This document shows positions 51,737-60,307 of a stretch of 64,000 bases of DNA, piece after piece (the first letter of the stretch is position 1; each line of letters starts with the position of its first letter). Source of the DNA: SIG459 sp045538735 (GTDB lineage Bacteria > Bacillota > Clostridia > Oscillospirales > Oscillospiraceae); assembly GCA_045538735.1 (NCBI GenBank), contig JAZSRY010000013.1:124001-188000 (forward strand), in the 5' to 3' direction. A model generated the notes under the pieces. It was not told where the DNA came from and made no database searches. It was given only the letters and a program-made list of their open reading frames with translations. The translations under genes were made by a program, and so were the position numbers.

Positions 51737-53257
51737 TTAAAGTTCGATAATGGCATCTTCGTCGCAAATATAACCCAAAGCACCGTCCGCTTTGTTTTTG
51801 CGCTGTTTAAGCACGGTTATAAGACCAAGAACCTGAATCGTAATGAGGGGGGTCATAGCGACCATAGCTACAACACCGAAAGCGTCAGAAGTGAGATTTC
51901 CGCCGACAGCTACGCAAGCGCCCTGAGCAAGGGGGAGCAAAAATGTTGCAGTCATAGGGCCTGAGGCAACGCCGCCGGAGTCAAAGGCGATTGCGGTGAA
52001 TATCTTGGGAACAACAAAGCTGAGTCCGATGGCAACTGCGTAACCGGGAATAAGGAAATATAAAATAGGTATTTCCAGAAGAACTCTGGTCATAGCCAGA
52101 GCAACTGAAACTGCAACGCCGACGGAGAGACTGATGCCCATTGCCTTTGCGGAAATTGCGCCTTCGGTTATTTCCTCAACCTGATGATTGAGAACATAAA
52201 CAGCGGGTTCGGCTTTTACAATAAAGTAGCCTATCAAAGCACCGATAGGGATGAGTACAAAACGGAATGCGGAGGAGGCGAGAACGCTTCCTATATAAGT
52301 GCCTGCAGGCATAAAGCCAACATTTGCGCCTGCAAGGAAAAGAACAAGACCAATGTAAGTGTATACAAGACCTATCAATATTTTTTTCAGACTTTTTTTA
52401 TTAAGGTGCAGGGAGAAAATCTGGAACAGGCCGAAGAAAATTACAATGGGAAGCAGTGAAACGGCGATCTCCTTCAGATAATGGGGAAGGGATGCAGTGA
52501 ACATTTTGCGCAGTTCAACAGTATTGGCGATATCGAGTTCCTTCAAAATGCTGTAATCATTTTCACCGGGACGAAAAATCATGCCGAGTATGAGAACTGC
52601 AAGAATGGGACCTACACTGCACAAAGCAACAAGGCCAAAGCTGTCATCAGATGCATTTCTGTCGCTTCGAATAGCAGAAATACCCACACCGAGAGCCATG
52701 ATAAAGGGAACGGTCATGGGACCCGTGGTAACGCCGCCGGAGTCGAAAGAAATAGCTCGAAAATCTGCCGGCACAAAGAAAATAAGCACAAACGCGGCTA
52801 TATAAAGAACAACAAGGAGACGGGAGAGCGGAATGCCGAGGAGCACTCTTAAAACAGCCACAACAAGGAAAATTCCAACACCGAGAGCAACGGCAATAAT
52901 CAGCGTCTGATTGGATATGGATGGCACGAGTCCGGCCAATACCTGCAAATCGGGCTCGGAAATTGTAATGATGATTCCGAGAATAAGGCTTAAAGTACAG
53001 ATGATAAAAACATTTTTGCTCTTTGTCATTTTTGAGCCGACTTTTTCGCCCATGGGAACCATTGATATTTCAGCACCGAGAGTGAAGAACATCATTCCTA
53101 TCATTACCATTACAGAGCCGAAAAGGAAACTTAAAATAATGCTTGGGCTGACAGGCGCAATTGTGAGACTTAAAGCAAGAACTATTATTAATATGGGGGT
53201 AACCGCTGCCAAGGCCTCATGCAGCTTGGCTTTCATTTTGGGGTTTATAAGCTTCAA
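51737..53257 (-). CDS. DUF1538 membrane transporter, internally duplicated
   Basis: A 506-residue protein with about 12 helices. Two halves are related: AISFDSGGVTTGPMTVPF in the first and AIAFDSGGVASGPMTATF in the second, both in the same context. This DSGG motif is the DUF1538 hallmark. The substrate is not established. The start is TTG at 53257 with a strong AGGAGGTGAT site. It precedes the double-PII gene in one operon, the usual pairing for this family. Confidence 0.85.
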   Translation of the reverse strand: MKLINPKMKAKLHEALAAVTPILIIVLALSLTIAPVSPSIILSFLFGSVMVMIGMMFFTLGAEISMVPMGEKVGSKMTKSKNVFIICTLSLILGIIITISEPDLQVLAGLVPSISNQTLIIAVALGVGIFLVVAVLRVLLGIPLSRLLVVLYIAAFVLIFFVPADFRAISFDSGGVTTGPMTVPFIMALGVGISAIRSDRNASDDSFGLVALCSVGPILAVLILGMIFRPGENDYSILKELDIANTVELRKMFTASLPHYLKEIAVSLLPIVIFFGLFQIFSLHLNKKSLKKILIGLVYTYIGLVLFLAGANVGFMPAGTYIGSVLASSAFRFVLIPIGALIGYFIVKAEPAVYVLNHQVEEITEGAISAKAMGISLSVGVAVSVALAMTRVLLEIPILYFLIPGYAVAIGLSFVVPKIFTAIAFDSGGVASGPMTATFLLPLAQGACVAVGGNLTSDAFGVVAMVAMTPLITIQVLGLITVLKQRKNKADGALGYICDEDAIIEL

Positions 53258-53381
53258 GTCATCACCTCCTGTTTTCTGAAGTCATTATAGCAGCTCTTTG
53301 TAACAGAATAACATATATTTAAATATTAAATAAGACTAAAATTTAAAAAACATTTATAAATTTACGGAAAATTAATATAAA

Positions 53382-53417
53382 ATAAAAGCTCTGAGATATA
53401 ATTCTCAGAGCTTTTAT
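53382..53417 (-). terminator. Terminator after the tRNA gene
   Basis: A 15-bp stem (53382-53396 with 53403-53417) with an AT loop, and a T-run on the minus strand. It directly abuts the encoded CCA of the tRNA. Confidence 0.85.
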
Positions 53418-53492
53418 GGTCCGAGTGACTGGAGTTGAACCAGCGGCCTCTTGAACCCCATTCAAGCACGCTACCATCTGCGCTACACCCGG
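53417..53492 (-). tRNA. tRNA-Pro (GGG anticodon)
   Basis: On the minus strand the 76-base cloverleaf begins CCGGGTG and ends CACTCGG-A-CCA, with the CCA encoded. The D-arm has GCGCAGATGGTAGC. The anticodon stem CTTGA/TCAAG encloses ATGGGGT, giving anticodon GGG followed by G37, as in proline tRNAs. The T-arm has GGTTCAACTCC. All arms pair well. Confidence 0.95.
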
Positions 53493-53601
53493 ATATTTAA
53501 TTTGCTGATTTCACAGCGCTTGATTATATTAACATATGCGAAAACAAAATGCAAGCTTTTTTTTACAAAAATAAGAAAAAGTTTTAGAAAAAATTGAATG
53601 A

Positions 53602-53630
53602 GTATAATTATATTTTCTTAGGGCAAAATA
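53602..53630 (+). promoter_or_regulatory. Possible forespore (sigma-F-like) promoter
   Basis: GTATA at 53602-53606 and GGGCAAAATA at 53621-53630. The latter fits every fixed position of the sigma-F -10 pattern GGnnAnAnTw. The spacer is 14 bases, slightly shorter than usual. Confidence 0.45.
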
Positions 53631-53661
53631 GCTTTGCATTCCAAAAAGGAGGTAAAATGAA

Positions 53662-53760
53662 ATGAGCAACACTAAGCAGAACAGCCAGAACAACAACCAG
53701 CAGCAGAATAGCCAGAATAATCAGCAGCAGAATAGCCAGAATCAGAAGAACAGCTATTGA
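53662..53760 (+). CDS. 32-residue Gln/Asn/Ser-rich small protein, possible gamma-SASP-like
   Basis: A 32-residue ORF begins at ATG 53662 after AAGGAGG (53646-53652) and ends at TGA 53760. It is nearly all Gln, Asn and Ser with tandem QNSQNN-type units, starts MSNTKQNSQ and ends KNSY. The ATG at 53657 stops after two codons and is rejected. Its composition recalls gamma-type small spore proteins, which act as amino acid stores, and the sigma-F-like promoter agrees. A strong terminator follows at once, so the transcript is dedicated to this ORF. The assignment is tentative. Confidence 0.6.
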   Translation: MSNTKQNSQNNNQQQNSQNNQQQNSQNQKNSY

Positions 53761-53783
53761 TTGACATTCAATGCTGAAAAAAG

Positions 53784-53814
53784 AACGACCTGTGCTGAGC
53801 ACAGGTCGTTTTCA
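53784..53814. terminator. Bidirectional terminator
   Basis: AACGACCTGTGC and GCACAGGTCGTT with a three-base loop, flanked by A and T runs, between the small ORF and the convergent PQQ-propeller gene. Confidence 0.92.
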
Positions 53815-53817
53815 TAT

Positions 53818-55638
53818 TTAAGACATTTTAATACCCCAGATAAGGCATTTTCTCGTTCCTACAACGACCATGTCCTCGTATACCGCGGGTGTGGCTTCAA
53901 CGCCGCCCATCAGGTTGAAGTTGTCAAGAACTTCACCGGTGAGAGCATCCATGAGATACATATAGTTGCCGTAGGTGCAGTAAACGAGGAAGCCGCGTCC
54001 GTCTTCGTTATAGACCAGAACGGGGGAGGACCAGGTGTAGTAGCTCTTGTATTCCCAAAGAACTTCGCCTGTTTCGCGGTCAATGCAGGCAAGAATACCG
54101 TTGTTATTCAGATCTGTCTTTGCAACAGTGACATAAATACGACCTTCAAGATCGTTCTTGCCAAGTGCTATTGTAGACTGAACACCGCCGGAAACGCCGT
54201 CTTCAGTATAGCATTTATAATCCTTCTGCCATACTATTTCGCCGGTTTCGGCATCGATTTTCCAAATGGGAATATCGGCTGTGTTATAGCTTCTCCAACC
54301 GTAGTGGAAGGAGGTGCTGATATAGATATAGGGATGACCGTCTTCGATTGAAAGAACAGGGGTACTGTTGGAGTCGTCGAGAATATCCTGAACCCACACA
54401 AGCTCAAGGGTGTTGAGGTCAAGGCACATAAGATTGCCGCCGTTATCGCACAAAAACATATGTCCGCACCAGATAGCGGGACTGCCCTCCATACCTACCC
54501 AATAGGAATAAAGGCTTGTGCGCTTACCGTAATAATGCCATTTGCGGATATTGTCGGGATTGATGGACAAGGTGCCTGCTTCCTCATCATACTCTGTGTT
54601 AAGCTTCATGAGGTAAACAATGCCATTTTCGCCGGGATAAATAAGCTGGTCGGTTTCGGCGTCAACAAGGGCGGATGCATCGAAATAGCAAAGCTCGCCG
54701 CGAAGGGAGAACTTATCCATATTTCCGAATTCATACATAACGGAAAAGTCGATAAGGCTGATAACAAATGCTCTGGAAACACCCTTGGCGGAGTCATAGC
54801 CTGCGCCCAGGTAAAGAATGGGATAACCTCTGGGGTCAAGAGCGCCTGAGCCCTTAAAAGTGAAACCCATGTTAAGAACATCGCGGGTTTTGCGTCCGGT
54901 TTCCAGGTCAAGGAAGTAGATGTTGCCGTCCATGGTGGCGTAGATAACTTCAACAAGCTCGTCATCTTCCTTTGCCCAATCATACATATTCATAATGGCC
55001 TTGGTCTCTTTGGGCCATTTTACAATCAGGGGCTGACCTGTCCAGCCGCTTCCGGACCATACCGCGCCATTATGTATAAGGGTTCCGGTGGTGTAATTCC
55101 ACGCATTATTGAGCTGGAAGTCTTCAAGATTTGCGTAGCCGTAAGAGCCGCCGTCGCGAAGGTTGTTTCCACGGAAGGTGATTATACCGTTTGCATCAGT
55201 ATAGTCATCACCGTAGCCGAAGAATATCTTTTCCTCTTCACTTGCTTCATACTTTTCGTCTTCGGCAAGGGTAGTACCGTCGATATTAATTCCAACTGTT
55301 TTAATAAGATTTTCGGGGAGAGTGCTTTCCACAGCATAGGGTGCAAAGCTGGGAGGGGGAGTGGGTGTAGGGGGAGGAGTGGGAATAATAACACCCTCAA
55401 GAGGATCAGATTCATTGACGGTGGGATCAACCGTGGGAACATATCCCTGATGAAAATAATAATCAGGGATCAGATCCACATATGCGGGATCAACGCCAGC
55501 TATTGTGGTGGGCACACTGTGATGCTTGGAAACAAGACCGAAGAATACGCCTATAAGGACAAGAAGGATAATTCCTTCTATAATCACAACCGGAAGACGG
55601 TTTTTAATTTCCGCAGAGATTTTTTTGAAAAAATTCAT
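53818..55638 (-). CDS. Membrane-anchored PQQ-like beta-propeller protein
   Basis: A 606-residue protein with a short cytoplasmic head, one membrane helix (about residues 18-40, LPVVIIEGIILLVLIGVFFGL), a Pro/Thr-rich spacer (PTPPPTPTPPP) and an extracellular beta-propeller of PQQ-type repeats (YFLDLETGRK, MCLDLNTLELVW, IWKIDAETGEIVW, ACIDRETGEVLW, YLMDALTGEVL). No PQQ-enzyme catalytic residues are evident, so it is likely a binding scaffold. ATG 55638 has AAGGTG at nine bases; a GTG at 55650 is in frame but has no ribosome site. Confidence 0.85.
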   Translation of the reverse strand: MNFFKKISAEIKNRLPVVIIEGIILLVLIGVFFGLVSKHHSVPTTIAGVDPAYVDLIPDYYFHQGYVPTVDPTVNESDPLEGVIIPTPPPTPTPPPSFAPYAVESTLPENLIKTVGINIDGTTLAEDEKYEASEEEKIFFGYGDDYTDANGIITFRGNNLRDGGSYGYANLEDFQLNNAWNYTTGTLIHNGAVWSGSGWTGQPLIVKWPKETKAIMNMYDWAKEDDELVEVIYATMDGNIYFLDLETGRKTRDVLNMGFTFKGSGALDPRGYPILYLGAGYDSAKGVSRAFVISLIDFSVMYEFGNMDKFSLRGELCYFDASALVDAETDQLIYPGENGIVYLMKLNTEYDEEAGTLSINPDNIRKWHYYGKRTSLYSYWVGMEGSPAIWCGHMFLCDNGGNLMCLDLNTLELVWVQDILDDSNSTPVLSIEDGHPYIYISTSFHYGWRSYNTADIPIWKIDAETGEIVWQKDYKCYTEDGVSGGVQSTIALGKNDLEGRIYVTVAKTDLNNNGILACIDRETGEVLWEYKSYYTWSSPVLVYNEDGRGFLVYCTYGNYMYLMDALTGEVLDNFNLMGGVEATPAVYEDMVVVGTRKCLIWGIKMS

Positions 55639-55736
55639 ATATATTAACACCTTGTTTCTGTTAGTTGGGCAGTTCGTTATATTAACCTATTTAATATAAC
55701 AAATACTTACATGAAATGCAATCTTGTTGTGTTAAG

Positions 55737-55765
55737 TTGACAAAAATTTTACGCTCATATAAAAT
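55737..55765 (+). promoter_or_regulatory. Promoter of the MFS transporter gene
   Basis: TTGACA at 55737-55742, a 17-base spacer, TAAAAT at 55760-55765. Confidence 0.8.
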
Positions 55766-55795
55766 TTGATTTAAGAATAACTTCAGGAGTGTTTT

Positions 55796-57019
55796 ATGAA
55801 TAAGATAAAAAACGGTGCCTTAATGGTCGTAGTCGGAACTATAGCTTATTTCTTCCTTGGAGTAATGTATGTCTGGTCCGTGCTTCGTATAGAAGTCAAT
55901 AAGATTTTTCCTGATTATACTGCGGCACAGCTTTCCCTTTGCTTCACTCTTATGATGTCAACTTTCTGCGTCGGCGGATTTGTTGGCGGTAAAATTGTCC
56001 ATAAGAAGACACCTGCGCTTTCTCTGCGCATAGGCTCGGTTTTGATTCTCCTCGGCTATCTGGGCGCGGGAATGATGCGTTTTCTTGAGGGAGAAAGCGC
56101 CCTTCGCCTTTTGTATCTGTCCTATTCCCTTGTCGGTGGTTTTGGAATAGGAATGGGATATAACGCTCTGATGGCAAATATCTCACCATGGTTTCCTGGA
56201 AAGGTTGGGCTTGTTACTGGCATAATGATGATGGGCATGGGACTCAGCAGCGTTGTTTTTGCCTTTGTAATCGAATATATATGTCCGAAGATAGGAATCT
56301 TCAATGTTTTTATTATTATAGCTGCTGCGGTTTCCTTAATGCTGTATATTTCCTCTTTTGTTGTAAAAAAACCTCCTCTTGCTTCTGCTGACAGCACTCA
56401 GGTTGAAGCCAAACCAAGTAAAAAACCAATAGAGATGATCTCAAGTCTCAGCTTTTGGATTTATTTTCTGTGGAACACCTTTTCCGGCTGCAGCGGTTTG
56501 CTTGTCATAAATTCCGCGGCAAATATTGCGTCTTATTTCGGACTTGCAGCAAGTCTTGGAATGGTGATAAGTCTCTTCAACGGTTGCGGAAGACCTGTTG
56601 TTGGACTACTGGTTGATAAGCTTGGGCAATATAAAGCGATGATGCTTCTTAATGTTATGCTTGTTGCCGCTGCTGTAATGCTTATAATTTCCGATAGAAT
56701 CGGCATAAGGGCGCTGATGTTTGCCGGTATGATATTTGTTGGTATAGTATATGGCGGAGGAAGCACCATTGCAACGAAAGTTATTAACGACCTTTACGGT
56801 CCAAAGCATTTTGGAGTCAACCATAGCATAAGTAATTTCTGCGTCATAGCTGCATCGTTTATTGGACCTTATCTGAGCGGAATATTGCAGGACCGTTCGG
56901 GCGGCGGATTCACAAGCACCTTTTATATGCTGTTTGCTATTTCAATCTTGATGCTCGTTTTAATTTTTGCCCTTATAATTGTAATTAGAAAAGAAAAAAT
57001 AATTGCAAATTCCTATTGA
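55796..57019 (+). CDS. MFS transporter, OFA-like
   Basis: A 407-residue protein with 12 membrane helices. N-terminal YFFLGVMYVWSVLRIEVNKIFPDYTAAQLSLCFTLMM-type sequence and GFGIGMGYNALMANISPWFPGKVGLVTGIMMMGMGLSS resemble the oxalate/formate antiporter (OFA) branch. Substrate is likely a small carboxylate but cannot be read. Its stop codon lies inside the perR -35 element. Confidence 0.85.
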   Translation: MNKIKNGALMVVVGTIAYFFLGVMYVWSVLRIEVNKIFPDYTAAQLSLCFTLMMSTFCVGGFVGGKIVHKKTPALSLRIGSVLILLGYLGAGMMRFLEGESALRLLYLSYSLVGGFGIGMGYNALMANISPWFPGKVGLVTGIMMMGMGLSSVVFAFVIEYICPKIGIFNVFIIIAAAVSLMLYISSFVVKKPPLASADSTQVEAKPSKKPIEMISSLSFWIYFLWNTFSGCSGLLVINSAANIASYFGLAASLGMVISLFNGCGRPVVGLLVDKLGQYKAMMLLNVMLVAAAVMLIISDRIGIRALMFAGMIFVGIVYGGGSTIATKVINDLYGPKHFGVNHSISNFCVIAASFIGPYLSGILQDRSGGGFTSTFYMLFAISILMLVLIFALIIVIRKEKIIANSY

Positions 57020-57044
57020 CAATATGTGTTTAATGATATATAAT
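57016..57044 (+). promoter_or_regulatory. Promoter of the perR operon
   Basis: TTGACA at 57016-57021, a 17-base spacer, TATAAT at 57039-57044. The AT-rich bases around the -10 resemble half of a Per box but the dyad is poor. Confidence 0.8.
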
Positions 57045-57078
57045 CCTAATTGTAAAGAACAAGACAAAGGAGGTATAT

Positions 57079-57474
57079 ATGAAGGAACGCAATACTGTTC
57101 AAAAGGAAATCATATATTCTGCCCTTTGCCGGATGGCAAATCATCCAACGGCCGATGAGGTATATCTCTCGGTGCATGAGAGCCATCCTTCTATCAGCAG
57201 GGCAACGGTTTTCAGAGTGCTGAACAAGATGGCGGAAAATGGCTCCATTATGAAGGTCAATATAACAAACGGAGCCGATCATTTCGACCATCAGGTTTTC
57301 AATCACTATCATGCCCACTGCAAAAGCTGCGGTGAAGTGTGTGATGTTAAGCTTGCTCCTCTTGTTATGCTTGAGGAAGGAAAGTTTGAAGCTGATAACA
57401 GTTTCAATATTACAGGTTATTCTCTGCAGTTTGACGGCTTATGCAGGAAATGTTCTGAAAAAGAAGGTGCTTGA
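57079..57474 (+). CDS. perR: Fur-family peroxide regulator, PerR-like
   Basis: A 131-residue Fur-fold repressor with winged helix (NHPTADEVYLSVHESHPSISRATVFRVLNKM), regulatory metal-site residues (ADHFDHQVFNHYHAHC) and structural zinc cysteines (CKSCGEVC and CRKC). PerR type is inferred from the coupled peroxide-reducing enzyme. AAGGAGG precedes the ATG. Its stop codon lies just before the next start, so repressor and enzyme are co-transcribed. Confidence 0.85.
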   Translation: MKERNTVQKEIIYSALCRMANHPTADEVYLSVHESHPSISRATVFRVLNKMAENGSIMKVNITNGADHFDHQVFNHYHAHCKSCGEVCDVKLAPLVMLEEGKFEADNSFNITGYSLQFDGLCRKCSEKEGA

Positions 57475-57476
57475 CT

Positions 57477-58724
57477 TTGGATGTAAAAGCATTCAGAAAA
57501 ATGAGCTATGGTCTGTTTCTTCTAACCACGAAACATGGCGATAAGGAAAATGGATGTATTATAAACACTGCCATTCAGTGTGCTTCCGAGCCTAGAATGA
57601 TCTCCATCTGTGTGATAAAGAAGAATCTCACCAATGAGCTCATTGAAAAATCCGGAAGATTTAACCTTACAGTGCTTTCCGAGAGTATTCCCTATGAAAT
57701 CTACAGGGTTTTCGGAATGACAAGCGGCAGGGCAGAGGAGAAGTTCTCGTATTTCCCGGATGCTCCCATTTCTGAAAATGGGCTGAGATATCTTGCTGAA
57801 GGCAATGCGCTCTTCCAATGCAAGGTAGTTAGCTCTCATGATTTGGGAAGTCACAAAATGTATATAGCTGAGCTTAGCGGCGCGAAGCTTCTTTCCGATG
57901 AAGCGTCAGCAACTTATGCTTATTATCAGTCCACTGTAAAAAATCAGGCACCTAAGCCGGATAAAAACGGATGGCGCTGCAAAATCTGCGGCTACATCCA
58001 TGAGGGGGAAACTTTTACGGAAGATTTTATCTGCCCCCTGTGTAAGCACGGAGCCGAGGATTTTGAGAAAATCGGCTCAATTAACGAAGAAATTAAAATT
58101 ATAAATAAAAATAATAATGAAAAAAGAGATTCTGTTATGAAAAAGTTCGTTTGCAAAGTTTGCGGCTATGTCCACACCGGTGATTCCGCTCCCGCTGAGT
58201 GCCCTGTATGCCATGTTGGCGCACAGATGTTCGAAGAAGTCAAGGGCGAGATGAAGCTTGCTGCCGAGCATGATTACGGCGTATATGCAAAGACCGTTAA
58301 GAACAACCCCGATATCTCCGCTGAAGATAAAGCATACATCTTCGAGCAGCTTATGGCAAACTTCCAGGGCGAGTGCAGCGAAGTCGGTATGTACCTGTGC
58401 ATGGCACGTATTGCACACCGCGAGGGATATCCCGAGATCGGTCTTTACTGGGAGAAGGCAGCATATGAGGAGGCAGAGCATGCCGCTAAATTTGCAGAGC
58501 TCCTGGGCGAGGATCTGGAGCCCAATATGAAAGCTACTACCAAGGATAACCTGGCATGGCGCGTTGACTGCGAGTTCGGCGCTACAGCAGGTAAGGTTGA
58601 CCTGGCTGTCTGCGCAAAGAAGAACGGCCTGGATGCTATTCACGACACCGTCCATGAGATGGCCCGCGACGAAGCAAGACATGGTAAGGCACTGAAGGGT
58701 CTGTTGGAGCGCTACTTCAAGTAA
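57477..58724 (+). CDS. Flavin reductase-rubredoxin-reverse rubrerythrin fusion
   Basis: One 415-residue frame joins three modules. Residues about 1-150 are a flavin reductase (FMN split barrel; VKAFRKMSYGLFLLTTKHGDK). About 160-205 is a rubredoxin (CKICGYIHEG...CPLCKHG). After a low-complexity linker (NKNNNEKRDS), a second rubredoxin (CKVCGYVHTG...CPVCHVG) leads a rubrerythrin diiron domain with ExxH motifs EEAEHAA and DEARHGKA. TTG 57477 gives MDVKAF as in homologues; TTG 57471 is also possible. An internal ATG 58138 (MKKFVCKVCGY) is the usual rubrerythrin start and codon bias rises after it, so a separate product is possible. Confidence 0.88.
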   Translation: MDVKAFRKMSYGLFLLTTKHGDKENGCIINTAIQCASEPRMISICVIKKNLTNELIEKSGRFNLTVLSESIPYEIYRVFGMTSGRAEEKFSYFPDAPISENGLRYLAEGNALFQCKVVSSHDLGSHKMYIAELSGAKLLSDEASATYAYYQSTVKNQAPKPDKNGWRCKICGYIHEGETFTEDFICPLCKHGAEDFEKIGSINEEIKIINKNNNEKRDSVMKKFVCKVCGYVHTGDSAPAECPVCHVGAQMFEEVKGEMKLAAEHDYGVYAKTVKNNPDISAEDKAYIFEQLMANFQGECSEVGMYLCMARIAHREGYPEIGLYWEKAAYEEAEHAAKFAELLGEDLEPNMKATTKDNLAWRVDCEFGATAGKVDLAVCAKKNGLDAIHDTVHEMARDEARHGKALKGLLERYFK

Positions 58725-58735
58725 TTATATTGTTG

Positions 58736-58768
58736 AGCAGGTGGGGCTTGTCCCCACCTGCTTTTTGT
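58736..58768 (+). terminator. Rho-independent terminator after the rubrerythrin fusion
   Basis: AGCAGGTGGGG (58736-58746) pairs with CCCCACCTGCT (58752-58762) with a five-base loop, then TTTTTG. Confidence 0.93.
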
Positions 58769-58802
58769 GTTATGATTCATTTACACATATGAGGTGATGA
58801 TC

Positions 58803-59300
58803 ATGGAAAAGAACAAAATAATAAGGCCACGAAACTACCTGTATGAGTTCATTGTCATTTTTATTGGTCTTCTCCTTATAGGAATTTGGTGGATTATTTT
58901 ACGGTCTACCTATAAGGCAATACTGTTCGGTTGCTTGTCATATTTAATTCTGGCGTGGTGCTCGCGTTTCATTTTTCAGAAGCACCATATGAATGGCATG
59001 AAGTTTTTGCGGGTAAGGAATTATTCCGATGCGGCAGTATCATTCCAACAAAGCCACGATTTCTTCGAAAAGCACGCTTTTATCGATAAATATCGCGTTA
59101 TTACAATGCTTTCCAGCAGCGCAATACCATATCAACAGATGGCACTGAATAATATGGGTATTTGCTATTTGTATATGGGAGAGGATGCAAAGGCGTTGGA
59201 TGTATTCAAGAAACTCGCAGAATTGAACAGCAATTATCCATATATCGACAAGACAATCGAGGAAATCGAAAAGCACATCGATGAAGCCGCAAGGCTCTGA
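58803..59300 (+). CDS. Membrane protein with TPR-like tail, function unknown
   Basis: A 165-residue protein with two N-terminal membrane helices (about residues 15-55) and a soluble C-terminus with TPR-like helices (MALNNMGICYLYMGEDAKALDVFKKLAELN). ATG 58803 has GAGGTG six bases upstream; ATG 58797 and GTG 58794 lie in or near that site. Codon use is less biased than in the flanking genes. I do not recognise a family. Confidence 0.6.
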   Translation: MEKNKIIRPRNYLYEFIVIFIGLLLIGIWWIILRSTYKAILFGCLSYLILAWCSRFIFQKHHMNGMKFLRVRNYSDAAVSFQQSHDFFEKHAFIDKYRVITMLSSSAIPYQQMALNNMGICYLYMGEDAKALDVFKKLAELNSNYPYIDKTIEEIEKHIDEAARL

Positions 59301-59341
59301 TGGTCAGCTGGATCGTTATTTCGGCTGATACACTAACATTA

Positions 59342-59370
59342 AGGAAGCAGTTTTTACTGCTTCCTTTTTA
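59342..59370 (+). terminator. Rho-independent terminator
   Basis: GGAAGCAGT and ACTGCTTCC with a T-rich loop, then TTTTTATT. Confidence 0.9.
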
Positions 59371-59573
59371 TTTTTAAATATTTACTATACCAAAGAGGGT
59401 TTCAATAGTGACAGAACAATCTGTTGCTTTATCACCAAAACTAACCAGCTTTATAGAAATTATTAAACATTATACTAGTTTTATCTACAATATTAATTAC
59501 TTGAATTTTGTAATAATTTGGTATATCCTAGGTCTAAGAACAAGTTTTGTTCAAATAAAAAGGAGGAGACCAT

Positions 59574-60257
59574 ATGAATTTTTCCACTAACTACATACAG
59601 GGCGTGACTGCTGTAATTAAAGAAGCTAAGAAACTGAAACAGTATAAAGCCATGCATCTGGCTTTTGCAATCGTAATCGGCGTTCTTATGCTGCCCTTCG
59701 CAGTTGCTGCTCTTGGTTTTGCTGTTACCATTTATGTTTTCGGTTATCTCTTTTCCGTTATATCCGACCCTGTTCAGAAGCTGCACGAACTTCTCAGAGG
59801 TGAAGGCCGTGAACTGAAGCACGCATCCCAGTTCATCATTTATTTTCTTTCCTGGGGCTTCATTTTCAGCGCTTACGCATTCCTTTCCATTCTGTCCGTT
59901 ATTCTGAATATTCTCTATTGTATTTTTGCAATTCTTGCATATATCTGCACCCTCGGCGGAATTAGGTTCCATGTCTTTGCACGCAATGAAGATATCTCCG
60001 TAGAAATTGAAGGAAAGCATAACCTTGTAGTTCTCATTGTTTTCGTCTCCGTGATGGGTGTCCTTCTCGTCCTTCTGCCCTTCATCAAGACTGTAATCTT
60101 TGCTGCTGAGCTGCCCGACGGATTCCTGACCTTCAAGCTCTTCCTCACCATTTTCGGAGCACAGATAATGGCTCTTAACGGTTGGAGAGCATTGTTTGCA
60201 GCTGTTTACTCTGCCTTTGTATTTGCCCCTATGACCAGAAAAAAGATTGAGGAATAA
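59574..60257 (+). CDS. Polytopic membrane protein, function unknown
   Basis: A 227-residue protein with about five hydrophobic helices (for example MHLAFAIVIGVLMLPFAVAALG near residue 27 and LVVLIVFVSVMGVLLVLLPF near 152) and short charged loops. AAGGAGGAG precedes the ATG. A weak promoter (TTGAAT near 59502) may drive it. It has its own terminator at 60268-60303. No conserved motif is recognised. Confidence 0.7.
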   Translation: MNFSTNYIQGVTAVIKEAKKLKQYKAMHLAFAIVIGVLMLPFAVAALGFAVTIYVFGYLFSVISDPVQKLHELLRGEGRELKHASQFIIYFLSWGFIFSAYAFLSILSVILNILYCIFAILAYICTLGGIRFHVFARNEDISVEIEGKHNLVVLIVFVSVMGVLLVLLPFIKTVIFAAELPDGFLTFKLFLTIFGAQIMALNGWRALFAAVYSAFVFAPMTRKKIEE

Positions 60258-60267
60258 TCTTTATAAT

Positions 60268-60303
60268 AAAAAAACAGGAGCCTGCATCAGGCTCCTGTTT
60301 TTT
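60268..60303. terminator. Bidirectional terminator
   Basis: AAACAGGAGCCTG pairs with CAGGCTCCTGTTT around CAT, flanked by A and T runs, between convergent genes. Confidence 0.93.
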
Positions 60304-60307
60304 ATGT

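Larger units (their letters stand above)
53258..53661. other. Intergenic stretch holding tRNA-Pro and the small-ORF promoter
   Basis: This 404-base AT-rich gap contains the tRNA and its terminator, then an AT-rich stretch with the candidate forespore promoter at 53602-53630 for the Gln/Asn-rich ORF. Between 53258 and 53381 I see only AT-rich sequence. Confidence 0.7.

Noticed and set aside
53662..53760. Short tandem DNA repeats that could look like a CRISPR or satellite array
   Set aside because: The repeats are codons of a Gln/Asn-rich ORF with ribosome site and terminator; unit length is too short for CRISPR and there are no spacers.
57030..57060. Per box overlapping the perR promoter
   Set aside because: The AT-rich bases resemble one half-site, but the inverted half is poor; not enough to call an operator.
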